The position numbers and the translations under genes were made by a program. Source: Rhizobium oryzicola (GTDB lineage: Bacteria > Pseudomonadota > Alphaproteobacteria > Rhizobiales > Rhizobiaceae). From it: a stretch of DNA of 64,000 bases. Positions 8,464 through 17,735 of this stretch are shown here, one piece after another. The notes beneath the pieces were generated by a model. It was not told the origin of the DNA and searched no databases. It saw nothing but the letters and a program-made list of their open reading frames with translations. Every line of letters begins with the position of its first letter. The stretch's first letter is position 1. Location: NCBI RefSeq assembly GCF_030504645.1, contig NZ_JAUKWQ010000004.1, positions 124,001-188,000 of the forward strand. Reading direction: 5' to 3'.

Positions 8464-9690
8464 ATGCAATATGCGTCTAAACTCGGCGAGATCCTCGCCT
8501 CGCGCAAGAAGAACCACGCCCTGCCGCGCGATCTTTACATCAGCCGCGAGGCCTATGAATTCGACCTGAGCGAAATCTTTGAGAAGAACTGGCTGATGAT
8601 CGGGCTCGACTGCGAACTGCCGAAGCCCGGCAGCTATCTCGCCATGACGATCGGCCAGACACCTGTCGTCGTCATCCGCGGACGCGACAATGTGATCCGC
8701 GGCTTCTTCAACTCCTGCCGCCACCGGGGCGCGCAGATCTGCGCGGATGGCGCCGGCCGCAGCGCAAGGCTGGTCTGTCCCTATCATCAGTGGACCTATG
8801 AACTGGATGGCAAGCTGATCCATGCCAATTCGATGCCGGAGGATTTTGATCCTTCCTCGCACGCGCTGCAATCTTTCCACGTGCGCGTGGTTGCGGGCGC
8901 GATCTATATCTGTCTGGCTTCCCAGCCACCGGAATTCGATGCCTTTGCCGGTTGCCTCGAACCCATGCTGGCGCCGATGGGCCTTGAAAGCGCCAAGCTT
9001 GCCCATACCGAGATCTATGTCGAGAAGGCAAACTGGAAGCTCGTCATGGAAAACGGCCGGGAATGCTATCATTGCGCGGCCTGTCATCCGGAACTTGGCA
9101 TTTCCTTCCCGATCGCGATCACGCCCGATTTCTCGGCGGAAGACGCGGCCCGTTCGAATGCCTATCGGGAGAAGATGGCGCGGCTTGGGCTTAGCGTCGG
9201 GCCCGCCGACGGTTCCTGGTGGCAGATTGCCCGCTTTCCGCTGAACGACGGCGTTTGCAGCATGTCGCTCGACGGCAAGATCGTGGTTTCCAAGCCGCTC
9301 TGCAATCTCGATCCGGACATGGGGTCGCTGCGCATTGCAACGGAACCGCATAATTTTATCCATGTGCTCGGCGATTATGCCTTCGTCTTCTCCTGCTACC
9401 CAACGGGTCCGGAAGAAACCGTCGTCATCGCAAAATGGTATGTCCACAAGGACGCTGTCGAAGGCGTCGATTACGACCCGAAGCGCCTGATCGAAACCTG
9501 GGACGCCACCAACCGCCAGGATCGGGATCTCGCGGAAAACAATCATCGCGGCGTGCGCGGCATCGGCTACCAGCCAGGCCCCTATTCGCAGGAAGCCGAG
9601 GCGTTGGTGATCCGGTTTGTCGACTGGTATTGCGATCGCGCCTCCGCCGCCCTCGGCCTCCCGGCCCTCCAGATCGCTGATGTCGCCTAA
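8464..9690 (+). CDS. Rieske oxygenase alpha subunit, GbcA/stachydrine-demethylase type
   Basis: This 408-residue protein is a Rieske non-haem iron oxygenase. The [2Fe-2S] ligands are Cys85, His87, Cys105 and His108. The mononuclear iron site shows E-C-Y-H-C-A-A-C-H-P-E with His203 and His208, the signature of glycine-betaine and proline-betaine demethylases. Such enzymes oxidatively remove one N-methyl group, releasing formaldehyde. It leads a five-gene plus-strand operon. No dedicated ferredoxin reductase is encoded next to it, so electrons must come from elsewhere. The substrate is inferred as a quaternary amine from the importer. Confidence 0.88.
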   Translation: MQYASKLGEILASRKKNHALPRDLYISREAYEFDLSEIFEKNWLMIGLDCELPKPGSYLAMTIGQTPVVVIRGRDNVIRGFFNSCRHRGAQICADGAGRSARLVCPYHQWTYELDGKLIHANSMPEDFDPSSHALQSFHVRVVAGAIYICLASQPPEFDAFAGCLEPMLAPMGLESAKLAHTEIYVEKANWKLVMENGRECYHCAACHPELGISFPIAITPDFSAEDAARSNAYREKMARLGLSVGPADGSWWQIARFPLNDGVCSMSLDGKIVVSKPLCNLDPDMGSLRIATEPHNFIHVLGDYAFVFSCYPTGPEETVVIAKWYVHKDAVEGVDYDPKRLIETWDATNRQDRDLAENNHRGVRGIGYQPGPYSQEAEALVIRFVDWYCDRASAALGLPALQIADVA

Positions 9691-9705
9691 CCCTTGGAGC
9701 AAGGC

Positions 9706-10962
9706 ATGAAGAGCCCCTCGAACCTTCCGCCGCTCCATCTGGAGACGCTGACCGTCAGTGCCGGCTATGAGCCGGCGTCCGCCTCCGGCAGCGCCAAGCC
9801 GCCGGCCTATCACAGCTCCACCTTCGTCTATCCCTCGGCGCTCGCGGCAAAGCGGCTGCACGAGGCCTTTTTCGATCACGCCGACAATGGCGCGACCGGC
9901 TATATCTACGGGCGGCTGGGTCACCCGGGTCTCGATATCGTCGAGAAGCGGCTTGCCGTGCTGGACGGCGCTGAGGACGCGGCGATCTTCGCGACCGGCA
10001 TGGCCGCCATTTCCGCCATCATGCTTGCCAATCTCGGACCCGGCGATGTCGTGCTGCACAGCCAGCCGATCTATGGCGGCACCGATATGCTGCTCAACAC
10101 CGAGTTGATACGGCTTGGCATCTCCGCGGTCGGGTTTCCCGATGGCTGCGATCCCGACGTGATGCGCAAGGCCGCCGACGAAGCCCTTGGAAAGGGTCGC
10201 ATCGCGCTGGTCTGGGCCGAGACGCCGGCCAATCCGACAGCCGCCATCGTCGACCTGGAGGAAGTCGCCCGCCTCATCGACTATATCGAAAAACAGCAGG
10301 AGCATCGCCCACTGCTCGGCGTCGACAACACGTTTCTCGGGCCTTTCGTGCAGAGCTCGCTGACATTCGGCGCCGATCTCTGCATGACCTCGCTCACCAA
10401 ATATGCCGGCGGCCACTCGGATTTCCTGGCCGGCGGCGTCTCCGGATCAGCAGGGCCGATCGCGCGCCTGAAGACCTTCCGCACCCTGGTCGGCTCGACG
10501 CTGGATGCGCATTCCGCCTGGCTCCTGGCCCGCTCTTTCGAGACCATGCATCTGAGGACCGAAAGGGCAGGCGACAATGCCCGCGCCATCGCCGAAATGC
10601 TCGCCGCCCACCCCGCTGTCGCCTCGGTCACCTATGTACGCTTCAAGCCGGAGGGCTCGCCTGCCCGGCTCGCTTTCGAGCGGCAGTGCAAAGGCGCCGG
10701 ATCGACCTTCTCCTTCCGGGTGCGTGGCGACGAAGCCGCCGCCTTCCGCTTCCTCGACGCGCTGAAGATCCTGAAGGTCGCCGTCAGCCTTGGGGGCACC
10801 GAAACCCTGATCTGCCATCCGGCCACGACGACGCATTATGCGGTTGCGCGCGACAGGCGCGAGGCACTCGGGATCGATGACGCGACGCTGCGCATCTCCG
10901 TTGGCATCGAGCATATCGACGATCTTCTGGCCGATATTGCCCACGCGCTGGAGGCAGTCTGA
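9706..10962 (+). CDS. PLP-dependent gamma-lyase/gamma-synthase (Cys/Met metabolism family)
   Basis: This 418-residue enzyme belongs to the cystathionine gamma-synthase/methionine gamma-lyase family. The pyridoxal-phosphate lysine is Lys232 in S-L-T-K-Y-A-G-G-H-S-D, with the PLP-binding Asp207 in V-D-N-T-F and the conserved Y-x-Y-G-R near residue 67. Family members cleave or replace gamma-substituents of sulfur or oxygen amino acids. ATG 9706 is preferred over an upstream TTG because GGAGCAAGG then serves as the ribosome-binding site. Its presence between a Rieske demethylase and amine oxidases is unusual and suggests a substrate with a leaving group on its gamma carbon, for example a sulfur-containing betaine. 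Confidence 0.85.
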   Translation: MKSPSNLPPLHLETLTVSAGYEPASASGSAKPPAYHSSTFVYPSALAAKRLHEAFFDHADNGATGYIYGRLGHPGLDIVEKRLAVLDGAEDAAIFATGMAAISAIMLANLGPGDVVLHSQPIYGGTDMLLNTELIRLGISAVGFPDGCDPDVMRKAADEALGKGRIALVWAETPANPTAAIVDLEEVARLIDYIEKQQEHRPLLGVDNTFLGPFVQSSLTFGADLCMTSLTKYAGGHSDFLAGGVSGSAGPIARLKTFRTLVGSTLDAHSAWLLARSFETMHLRTERAGDNARAIAEMLAAHPAVASVTYVRFKPEGSPARLAFERQCKGAGSTFSFRVRGDEAAAFRFLDALKILKVAVSLGGTETLICHPATTTHYAVARDRREALGIDDATLRISVGIEHIDDLLADIAHALEAV

Positions 10963-12545
10963 TGCAGGCCTCCGATCCGGCAGCACTGGACGGGAAATTG
11001 CCGGCGCCCGAAAGCCATGTGCAGGTGCTGGTGGTTGGAGCGGGGCCTGCGGGTCTGACGGCCGCCACCGAACTTGCCCGCAACGGGGTGAGTGTCATGC
11101 TGATCGACGAGAACCCGCTTGATCCGCATCTCGTCGGGCTGGATGTGCCGCTCTTTTTCGGCGGCCGCGCAGGGTCTGCCGTGCAGAACCAGGCCCGCAT
11201 GGTCGAGCAGATCGTCGCAAGCGACCCGGCCTATGAGGCCGCCTTCGAGGCAGGCGTGGATGTAGGGCTCGGCGTCACCTGCTGGGGTGTGTATCTGCCG
11301 GGGCCGGCCAGCCGCGCCCTGCCCGGCCCGGTCGCCGCCCTTACGGATGGCGCGCGCAGCTGGACGGTCGGCTTCGACCGGCTGCTGATTGCCGCCGGCG
11401 CCCGCGACTTCGTGGCCTTTTTCGACGGCGCCGACCAGCCGGGCGTGATGGGAGCGCAAGCCTTTGCCGCGCTGACCGATCGCTATGATGCCTTCGACGG
11501 GCGCCGCCTGCTGGTCTATGGCAGCGGCGAACTCGGCGTCCGCACCGCGCAGAGAGCGCTTGATCTCGGTCTGGAGGTCGCGGCCCTGGTGGATGTGACG
11601 GACGAGCCCCGTGCCGCGCCGGCAAGCATCAATGCGCTGCGGGCCAAAGGTGTGGCGATCCGCACCGGCGTCACCGTGACCGCTGCGGCACGCGGCGCGC
11701 TCGGCGTCACCTCCGCAACCCTCGCCGACCGGAACGGTGTCACCGAAACCTTCGCTTGCGATACGATCTGTCTGGCGCTCGGGCGAATCCCGTCTATCGA
11801 ACTGTTCGACAGCGCCGGGATCGAAATCGTGCTGGAAGCGGGTCTTGGCGGTTATGTGCCGCGCAGCGCCGACGGCATCTCCACCTCCTCACCCCTCGTG
11901 TTCGGCCTTGGCGACTGCATAGGAGTGTCGGAGGATCTGCCGTCGCGCGCGGACATCGAAGACGAGGCGCGCCGTGCTGCGGCGATCGTGATGGCATCGC
12001 TCGATGGATCGCCCGCAGTGATCGGCGCACGAACGGTGCCCGCACAGGACCAGCTTGCCTATCGGCGCCACGTGATCGAACGCATGCTGGAAAGCGGCGG
12101 CCATGAGGTGCTGGCCTGCCAGTGCGAGGATGTGACGCGCGGCGACCTCGCCGGCATCCGCCCGCCCCGCTATCTCGGCTGTCCCGCCTCTACCGGCAAC
12201 CGGCGTGACCTGAAATCGCATGCGGCCGAAGGGCCGCTCAATCACGACCAGATGAAACGGCTGACCCGCGTCTCCATGGGTGCCTGCCAGGGCCGCCGCT
12301 GCCGCGAGCAAGTGGCCTTGCTGATGGCCATCTATGGCGGCATGCCGAGTGCTGCCGTGCCGCTTGCGGGCTATCGCCCGCCCGTGCGGCCGCTGCCTCT
12401 TTCCGTACTGGCAACCATGGCCGAAACAAGAGCGATGGCGGATGAATGGCCGGTCTGGTTCGGGATCCCTACTCAATGGATTCCCTACGGCGCCATCGGC
12501 ACGCCGGAGGAAGACGCCATGCTTGCCACCCATATGCATCTGTAA
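10962..12545 (+). CDS. HcnB/opine-oxidase-A-like FAD protein with [2Fe-2S] domain
   Basis: This 527-residue flavoprotein begins with a dinucleotide fold (V-V-G-A-G-P-A-G-L) near residue 24, has a second one near 185, and ends with a BFD-like iron-sulfur domain. Its ligands are Cys-x-Cys near residue 386 and Cys-x4-Cys near 443. Alpha-type subunits of hydrogen cyanide synthase, opine oxidases and related amino acid dehydrogenases share this architecture and work with a beta subunit like the next gene. TGATG overlap couples it to the gamma-lyase. The likely role is membrane-linked oxidation of an N-substituted amino acid. Confidence 0.82.
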   Translation: MQASDPAALDGKLPAPESHVQVLVVGAGPAGLTAATELARNGVSVMLIDENPLDPHLVGLDVPLFFGGRAGSAVQNQARMVEQIVASDPAYEAAFEAGVDVGLGVTCWGVYLPGPASRALPGPVAALTDGARSWTVGFDRLLIAAGARDFVAFFDGADQPGVMGAQAFAALTDRYDAFDGRRLLVYGSGELGVRTAQRALDLGLEVAALVDVTDEPRAAPASINALRAKGVAIRTGVTVTAAARGALGVTSATLADRNGVTETFACDTICLALGRIPSIELFDSAGIEIVLEAGLGGYVPRSADGISTSSPLVFGLGDCIGVSEDLPSRADIEDEARRAAAIVMASLDGSPAVIGARTVPAQDQLAYRRHVIERMLESGGHEVLACQCEDVTRGDLAGIRPPRYLGCPASTGNRRDLKSHAAEGPLNHDQMKRLTRVSMGACQGRRCREQVALLMAIYGGMPSAAVPLAGYRPPVRPLPLSVLATMAETRAMADEWPVWFGIPTQWIPYGAIGTPEEDAMLATHMHL

Positions 12546-12556
12546 GGACAGCCACG

Positions 12557-13735
12557 ATGAACCTGCCGGTCACCAACAATGGCGAGGGTATCCGCGGCGC
12601 AACCGTCATCGTCGTCGGCGCCGGTGTCACGGGCCTGTCGACGGCCTGGTGGCTCGCCCGCAGCGGCGTCGATGTCCTGGTCATCGACAAGGGCATCGTC
12701 GGATGGGAGGCATCGGGCCGAAACGGCGGCGGCTGCAGCCATTACAACAGCGCGCTTTTCCACGAAGAGCAGCGGCTCTGGCCGATGATGGACGACCTCC
12801 TGGGCTATCCCACCGAATACCGCCGCGAGCGCATCATCTTCGCCACCAATGAGCGGCATCTAGAGCTCTATCGTTCCATGGGCGCGACCGTTGGCTCATT
12901 GGGTTACGACTGGGAAAAGCTTGACGCCGATGAGGTGCGCCGGCGCGTGCCGCTGGCAGGCGACACGGCGCTGGGCGGCATCCACCTGAAGGTGGGCGGT
13001 CACGCCAATCCGCAGCGCACGGTGCAGGCCTATGCCTGGGCGCTGCAGGATCTCGGCGGGCGCATCCTGCAACATACCGCCGTCTCCTCGGTGGTGATGA
13101 AATCCGGGTGGGCCGTCGGCGTGGAAACCTCAGCCGGCTTCATCGGCTGCGATCATCTGGTCCTGGCGGCGGGGCCGCAGATCGGCCGTCTGGCGGCGAC
13201 CGCAGGGCTTTTCCTGCCGGTCCAATCCGCCCGCGCGGAAATGATCGTGACCGAACCGCTGGAACTGATGCCGATCGGCGGCGTCGATGGAAACGGGCTC
13301 TATGGGCGCCAGACGCTGAGGGGCAACCTCGCCTATGGCGGCGGCCCGCATGAATGGATCACGCTTCCGGCAGACGGCGAGGCCCTGTCCAGACCGGTCA
13401 CGACGGTCGCCGCCTCGCTTGCCAGGCGGCTTGCGGAACTCTTCCCCAAGGCTGCCCATGCGCGCGTGATCCGCAGCTGGGCGGGCATCATCGAAAATAC
13501 GCCCGACGGACGGCCGATCATCGACCGCCCGGCGCAGACCGGCAATATCAGTGTCTGCACGATGTCATCCGTCGGCTTCGGCCTCTCGCCCGCCACCGGC
13601 CATGCCCTGCGGGATCTGGTTCTCGACGGCGCGTGCTCCTTCGCTGATATCTCGAAATACAGCCTCTCGCGGTTTGACGGACTTGCCGCCGGCTGGGCCG
13701 AGGAGAAGGGCTGGAAAGCGCCGCAGTACGCTTGA
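12557..13735 (+). CDS. HcnC/opine-oxidase-B-like FAD amino acid oxidase subunit
   Basis: This 392-residue DAO-fold flavoprotein starts at ATG 12557, 11 bp after the HcnB-like gene. FAD is bound by V-V-G-A-G-V-T-G-L-S near residue 20, and the R-N-G-G-G motif follows near residue 54. A second conserved flavin region lies near residue 360. It should be the catalytic beta subunit that pairs with the preceding protein, as in HcnBC and OoxAB. An open frame continues upstream but overlaps the previous gene and lacks a start with a good ribosome-binding site. Confidence 0.83.
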   Translation: MNLPVTNNGEGIRGATVIVVGAGVTGLSTAWWLARSGVDVLVIDKGIVGWEASGRNGGGCSHYNSALFHEEQRLWPMMDDLLGYPTEYRRERIIFATNERHLELYRSMGATVGSLGYDWEKLDADEVRRRVPLAGDTALGGIHLKVGGHANPQRTVQAYAWALQDLGGRILQHTAVSSVVMKSGWAVGVETSAGFIGCDHLVLAAGPQIGRLAATAGLFLPVQSARAEMIVTEPLELMPIGGVDGNGLYGRQTLRGNLAYGGGPHEWITLPADGEALSRPVTTVAASLARRLAELFPKAAHARVIRSWAGIIENTPDGRPIIDRPAQTGNISVCTMSSVGFGLSPATGHALRDLVLDGACSFADISKYSLSRFDGLAAGWAEEKGWKAPQYA

Positions 13736-13792
13736 CGCACCCCGTTGTGGCAGCAACAAACGCAAGATTGATCAAAGGGACATGGAAGACAG

Positions 13793-14872
13793 ATGGACGT
13801 GAACGCCAAGGTCATCATCGTGGGAGCGGGCATCAACGGTCTCACCACAGCCTGGCATTTGAACAGGAAAGGCTACCGCGTCAGCGTCTTCGATCGCGGT
13901 CCCATTCCCAATCCCGTCTCCAGTTCTTTCGACGAGCACCGGGTGACGCGCCATGCCTATGGTGCCATGCGCGACTATGCGGCGAGAATGCCGGAAGCCT
14001 TTTCGCTCTGGGAGGAACTCTTTGCGGATATCGGCGCCCGGCACTTTGATCCCCTGCCGGTGGTGGCCTTCGAGCGGGAGCCTTCCGGATGGATCGATCC
14101 CTCGATCGAGGATCTGAGCCGCATGGGGATCGCCTGGCGCGAGCTCGACATTGCGGACTTCCAGTCGGCGCATCCCCTGATCAATACCGAAGGTGTCACC
14201 CGCGCCGTCGAACTGCATGGCTCGGGCGTGCTGTTTCCCAACCGCATTCTCACCGACCTCGTCGTGCATCTTGCGGCACAGGGCGTGACCTTCCATCCCC
14301 ATACGGATGTCACCGACATCGACACCGAAAACGGCACGATCACGGTTGGGGGAGAACTGCATATGGCCGACCATCTGGTGATCGCCGCAGGCGCCTGGGT
14401 CACGCGGCTCCTGCCTGAATTTGCCGCGACACTGGTGCCCTCGCGCCAGACGGTGGTCTTCCTCGCACCGCCCCGCAAGTTTGCCGGCCTTTGGGCATCG
14501 GCGCCGGTCTATTTCGACCTGGATGCCGAGACCGGAACCTATGTCCTGCCGCCGCGGCCGGGCACACGCCTGAAGATCGGCGACCACCGCTTCACCAGAA
14601 CCGGTGAGCCGGACCAGCCGCGCCTGGCATCGGAGGATGAGGTCGCAAGGCTGATCGACGCCTGCCGGGCGGGCTACACCGATTTCGACGACTACATGAT
14701 CCTGGAGCGCAAGGCCTGCTATTACACCGTGACGGAGGACGAAAGCTTCGTTCTGCAGTCCGCAGGCGCCAAGGCGACGCTGATGTCGGCCTGCTCCGGC
14801 CACGGCTTCAAGCTGGCGCCGCAATCGGCGCGGATCGTGGCAGACCTCGTGTCGCAAGCCTTGCCGCTTTAG
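13793..14872 (+). CDS. SolA-like N-methyl amino acid oxidase
   Basis: This 359-residue protein resembles monomeric sarcosine/N-methyltryptophan oxidases. It has the GxGxxG fold (V-G-A-G-I-N-G-L) at residues 10-17, an S-S-S-F-D-E-H-R region near residue 43, and the C-terminal C-S-G-H-G-F-K motif near residue 335, which normally contacts covalent FAD. The usual Cys attachment residue cannot be assigned with certainty. Such enzymes oxidise an N-methyl group with oxygen, giving formaldehyde and hydrogen peroxide. That is the expected step after the Rieske demethylase. It is the last gene of the operon. Confidence 0.83.
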   Translation: MDVNAKVIIVGAGINGLTTAWHLNRKGYRVSVFDRGPIPNPVSSSFDEHRVTRHAYGAMRDYAARMPEAFSLWEELFADIGARHFDPLPVVAFEREPSGWIDPSIEDLSRMGIAWRELDIADFQSAHPLINTEGVTRAVELHGSGVLFPNRILTDLVVHLAAQGVTFHPHTDVTDIDTENGTITVGGELHMADHLVIAAGAWVTRLLPEFAATLVPSRQTVVFLAPPRKFAGLWASAPVYFDLDAETGTYVLPPRPGTRLKIGDHRFTRTGEPDQPRLASEDEVARLIDACRAGYTDFDDYMILERKACYYTVTEDESFVLQSAGAKATLMSACSGHGFKLAPQSARIVADLVSQALPL

Positions 14873-14998
14873 GCGCTTCGAAGCACGGGGGCGATCGCTT
14901 AGAGGCCGGCGCCACCAGCCGCGCCTTTGATCCCGGATCAAGACAACGTAGCCAAACACGTCCACAACGTTGCAGACGCGTTTCTAATCATTGTCATT

Positions 14999-16438
14999 TC
15001 AGAGGGCGTTGACCGGCGGAAGTCGGTGGGCCCAAGGCAGTGCCTGCTCCAACTGAGCAGCCAGCGCAAACAGCAGCGGCTCGCCGCCGAATGGTGCTGC
15101 GAAATGCGACCCGATTGGAAGCTGCTCGGAATTCCAGTGCAACGGAACTGACATTGCCGGCTGCCCGCTGGCATTGAAAAGGGCCGTGAACGGAGAGAAA
15201 GAATGGAAGGTTTCAATGATGCTCGAAAGATCATCGTGATCCTTGACGTCGATCTCACCGATCCTGGCGGGAGGACGCGCCATGGTTGGCATCAAGAGCA
15301 CGTCGAAACGCTGAAAAAGTTCAGCCATGCGACGACCCAAGGCATGGATATAATCGACTGACGCGGCGTAATCTGCACCGCTTGAGTTGCCTTTTTCACG
15401 CAGGAGCACGCGGTGACGCGCTTCCAGAGCCTGCTCATCCACCGGATGTCCGGCCATACGACTGAGGAAGTGCATCAGGCTTCGAGTTTGTGAACCAATA
15501 ATGGTGAACACATTATCGTAGAACTCAAGAGCCTGGACAGGGAGAGTCGTTTCTTCAACTTTGTGGCCGAGCGTTTCACATAGTTTTGCAGTCTTTTGAA
15601 CGGCTTCAACGCAGTCCGCATGGCTCTGCCAAGGCGCTAAATGCGACACGAGGCCAATTCTAAGCGCCTTCGGCGGTGCGCCGGTCGCGGCCGACAAGAA
15701 GGTTTGCTCATGATGTGGGGCCGCATAAGGTGCACCGAGGTCGGCACCGGCCAGTTGATCGAGCGCCGCAGCGCTATCACGAACAGAAATGCTAATTACG
15801 TGGCTTGTGCTCATGCCCGCCCATCCCTCGCCGACCGCTGGTCCCATCGGGGTGAGACCTCTCGACGGCTTAAGGCCAAACACGCCGCAAACAGAGGCAG
15901 GAACGCGCAGTGAGCCGCCGCCATCATTGCCATGTGCAACGGGAAGCGCGCGAGCAGCCACCATAGCTGCCGCAGCACCACTCGAACCGCCACAGATATG
16001 GTCAAGCGACCATGGATTGCGGCTGGCGCCAAACAGCCGCGATTCGGTCGTGAACGAGCTTCCGAATTCCGGAGAAGTTGTGGTCCCAAAGATCGTGAAG
16101 CCTGCTTTCCGAAACCGCGTCACCAGTTCAGCGTCGAATGACATGACGTTGTCCTTCAGCAGAAGTGACCCGTTCGTCATCCTTGCACCCCGTACGGGTG
16201 TGAAAAGATCTTTTGTCAGGAGCGGTACGCCACCAAACGGACCCGAAGCAGCTACAGAATTTGCTTGGATTTTCGCCGTGTCATAAAGCTTCTCAGCAAT
16301 GGCATTGAGCTCAGGATTAACCTTTTCCACCCTGGCGATTGCATCCGACAGAGCCTCGGCAGGGCTTAGATGACCGCTGCGGATCTGCGCCGCGAGATCG
16401 AGACCGTCAATCGTCGTTTTCGTGACAGAAACATTCAT
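14999..16438 (-). CDS. Amidase-signature hydrolase
   Basis: This 479-residue amidase-signature enzyme carries a Ser-Ser-Lys triad: Lys in L-L-T-K-D near residue 75, the Gly/Ser loop C-G-G-S-S-G near 150, and the nucleophile loop D-G-G-G-S-L-R-V-P near 175. It should hydrolyse a carboxamide to acid plus ammonia. It is last in a minus-strand set of AraC regulator, outer-membrane protein, MFS transporter and amidase, so its substrate is probably brought in by those proteins. It is not a GatA subunit, because no gatB or gatC is nearby. The amide is unknown. Confidence 0.85.
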   Translation of the reverse strand: MNVSVTKTTIDGLDLAAQIRSGHLSPAEALSDAIARVEKVNPELNAIAEKLYDTAKIQANSVAASGPFGGVPLLTKDLFTPVRGARMTNGSLLLKDNVMSFDAELVTRFRKAGFTIFGTTTSPEFGSSFTTESRLFGASRNPWSLDHICGGSSGAAAAMVAARALPVAHGNDGGGSLRVPASVCGVFGLKPSRGLTPMGPAVGEGWAGMSTSHVISISVRDSAAALDQLAGADLGAPYAAPHHEQTFLSAATGAPPKALRIGLVSHLAPWQSHADCVEAVQKTAKLCETLGHKVEETTLPVQALEFYDNVFTIIGSQTRSLMHFLSRMAGHPVDEQALEARHRVLLREKGNSSGADYAASVDYIHALGRRMAELFQRFDVLLMPTMARPPARIGEIDVKDHDDLSSIIETFHSFSPFTALFNASGQPAMSVPLHWNSEQLPIGSHFAAPFGGEPLLFALAAQLEQALPWAHRLPPVNAL

Positions 16439-16501
16439 TGAAGAGTCCTTTCAACTTAGAGATGTTGGAGCGGAATTAGGCCGCCGATAAAAATGCAGGG
16501 C

Positions 16502-17725
16502 TCAACTGTGGTGCGCCTGCACATGATGGCGGCTTTCCGAAAAGCTGACCAATAGCCAACCGAGCCCGATAAAAGCTGTCATACATCCCCAGATCAAAAT
16601 GGCGGTTGAAAGACCTCGCGGAATGCCACCAAAGGGCGTAGCTATGACTGCCACAATCAATGGGCTGGCGAACTGACCGAGATAAAGGCTTGAGGTGAAC
16701 CCGCCGATACCACGGGCCCGTAAACCGACGGGTAGCTTCATCAGCAGCGGCAGCGACGCATTGGACACAAGGAAGCCTGCGCCAAATCCTTGCAGCACCA
16801 TTGCGACCAGTACGACAGGGTATGATTGGGCAAGCGAAAGGACGAACAGCCCGCAAGCCATGAACCACAGGAGAAATGCATTGACACGGGCAACACCGAT
16901 TCGCTCGCGGACAAAGGGCCATGCAACCGAGCCAAGCAGCGTGCAGAGGATAGCGAGCCCCGCCGCAGCGCCGATCAGTGACGTCGATGTCACGCCAAGG
17001 CCAACCAACACCGTAGGAGTCTGGACTGTCACGACGAAGCAGGTGACCATGCCGGCAAAGATCAGGAAATAGGAACCGGCAACGGTCGATGCGATCTTCT
17101 GCTGGGGACGATTTGGCACTGAAGTTTCTTCGGCGCGCCGATCAGGCTCCCAGAGCCATAGGATAACCGAGGGTATGATCAGAAGCGGTGCCAGGTAGAG
17201 GAAGAACGGCGTACGCCATGATCCCTCTCCAGCAATGCCGCCGATGATGAAGAACAAGGCGCCGACAACGCCGATCGTGATCACCTGGCGGTTGATGTAT
17301 CGCATTCGGTCCGCCGGCGCCCAATAATCGGCGATCAGTGTGGTGCAGCAGGTCATGATGATCGCTTCGGCACAGCCGAACAGCAGGCGGGAAAGAACGA
17401 TGATCTTTAGATCCGCGATGACTGCCGGCAATGCCCCGAACAGCGCATAGAGAAGGCAACCGATGAGCAGCATACGTTTGCGACCGAGAACATCGGCCAG
17501 CACGCCAGCGATCGGCGCAAAAAGTGCAATCGCAAGAGCAGGAGCCGCAACGATCAGCGGGATGATATCGACCGATCCCGGATCCTTCGCTGCGAATTCC
17601 ATCGTGATCTTCGGCAACATGGGCGCGATCATTACGGAGCCCATGATGGTCAGGCTGCTTGCGAGCTGGATGATTAATCCCTGCTTCGCACCGGCCGCAC
17701 GACCAGAGGAGACGAGCTGGTTCAT
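16502..17725 (-). CDS. MFS transporter
   Basis: This 407-residue protein has about twelve membrane segments and the MFS loop G-V-L-A-D-V-L-G-R-K-R between helices 2 and 3. I chose ATG 17725 because GAGGTG lies at the right distance; the GTG three codons upstream would overlap that site. It starts 10 bp after the outer-membrane gene and ends 63 bp before the amidase. It probably imports the amidase substrate or exports a product. Confidence 0.87.
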   Translation of the reverse strand: MNQLVSSGRAAGAKQGLIIQLASSLTIMGSVMIAPMLPKITMEFAAKDPGSVDIIPLIVAAPALAIALFAPIAGVLADVLGRKRMLLIGCLLYALFGALPAVIADLKIIVLSRLLFGCAEAIIMTCCTTLIADYWAPADRMRYINRQVITIGVVGALFFIIGGIAGEGSWRTPFFLYLAPLLIIPSVILWLWEPDRRAEETSVPNRPQQKIASTVAGSYFLIFAGMVTCFVVTVQTPTVLVGLGVTSTSLIGAAAGLAILCTLLGSVAWPFVRERIGVARVNAFLLWFMACGLFVLSLAQSYPVVLVAMVLQGFGAGFLVSNASLPLLMKLPVGLRARGIGGFTSSLYLGQFASPLIVAVIATPFGGIPRGLSTAILIWGCMTAFIGLGWLLVSFSESRHHVQAHHS

Positions 17726-17735
17726 GATGATCACC

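Noticed and set aside
8419..10416. Long open frame on the minus strand opposite the Rieske and gamma-lyase genes
   Set aside because: It is antisense to two clear enzymes with conserved active sites and shows no recognisable domain; GC-rich codon bias produces such frames.
10962..13735. Calling the HcnB/HcnC-like pair hydrogen cyanide synthase or opine oxidase outright
   Set aside because: HcnA is missing, as are opine transport and synthesis genes. The shared architecture supports only a family-level call.
13772..14965. Long minus-strand frame opposite the SolA-like oxidase
   Set aside because: It is a shadow of the coding strand with Arg/Gly/His-rich nonsense composition and no ribosome-binding site.
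14999..16438. Reading the amidase as glutamyl-tRNA amidotransferase subunit A
   Set aside because: No gatB or gatC is adjacent and the gene sits with transporters and an AraC regulator, so a catabolic amidase is more likely.
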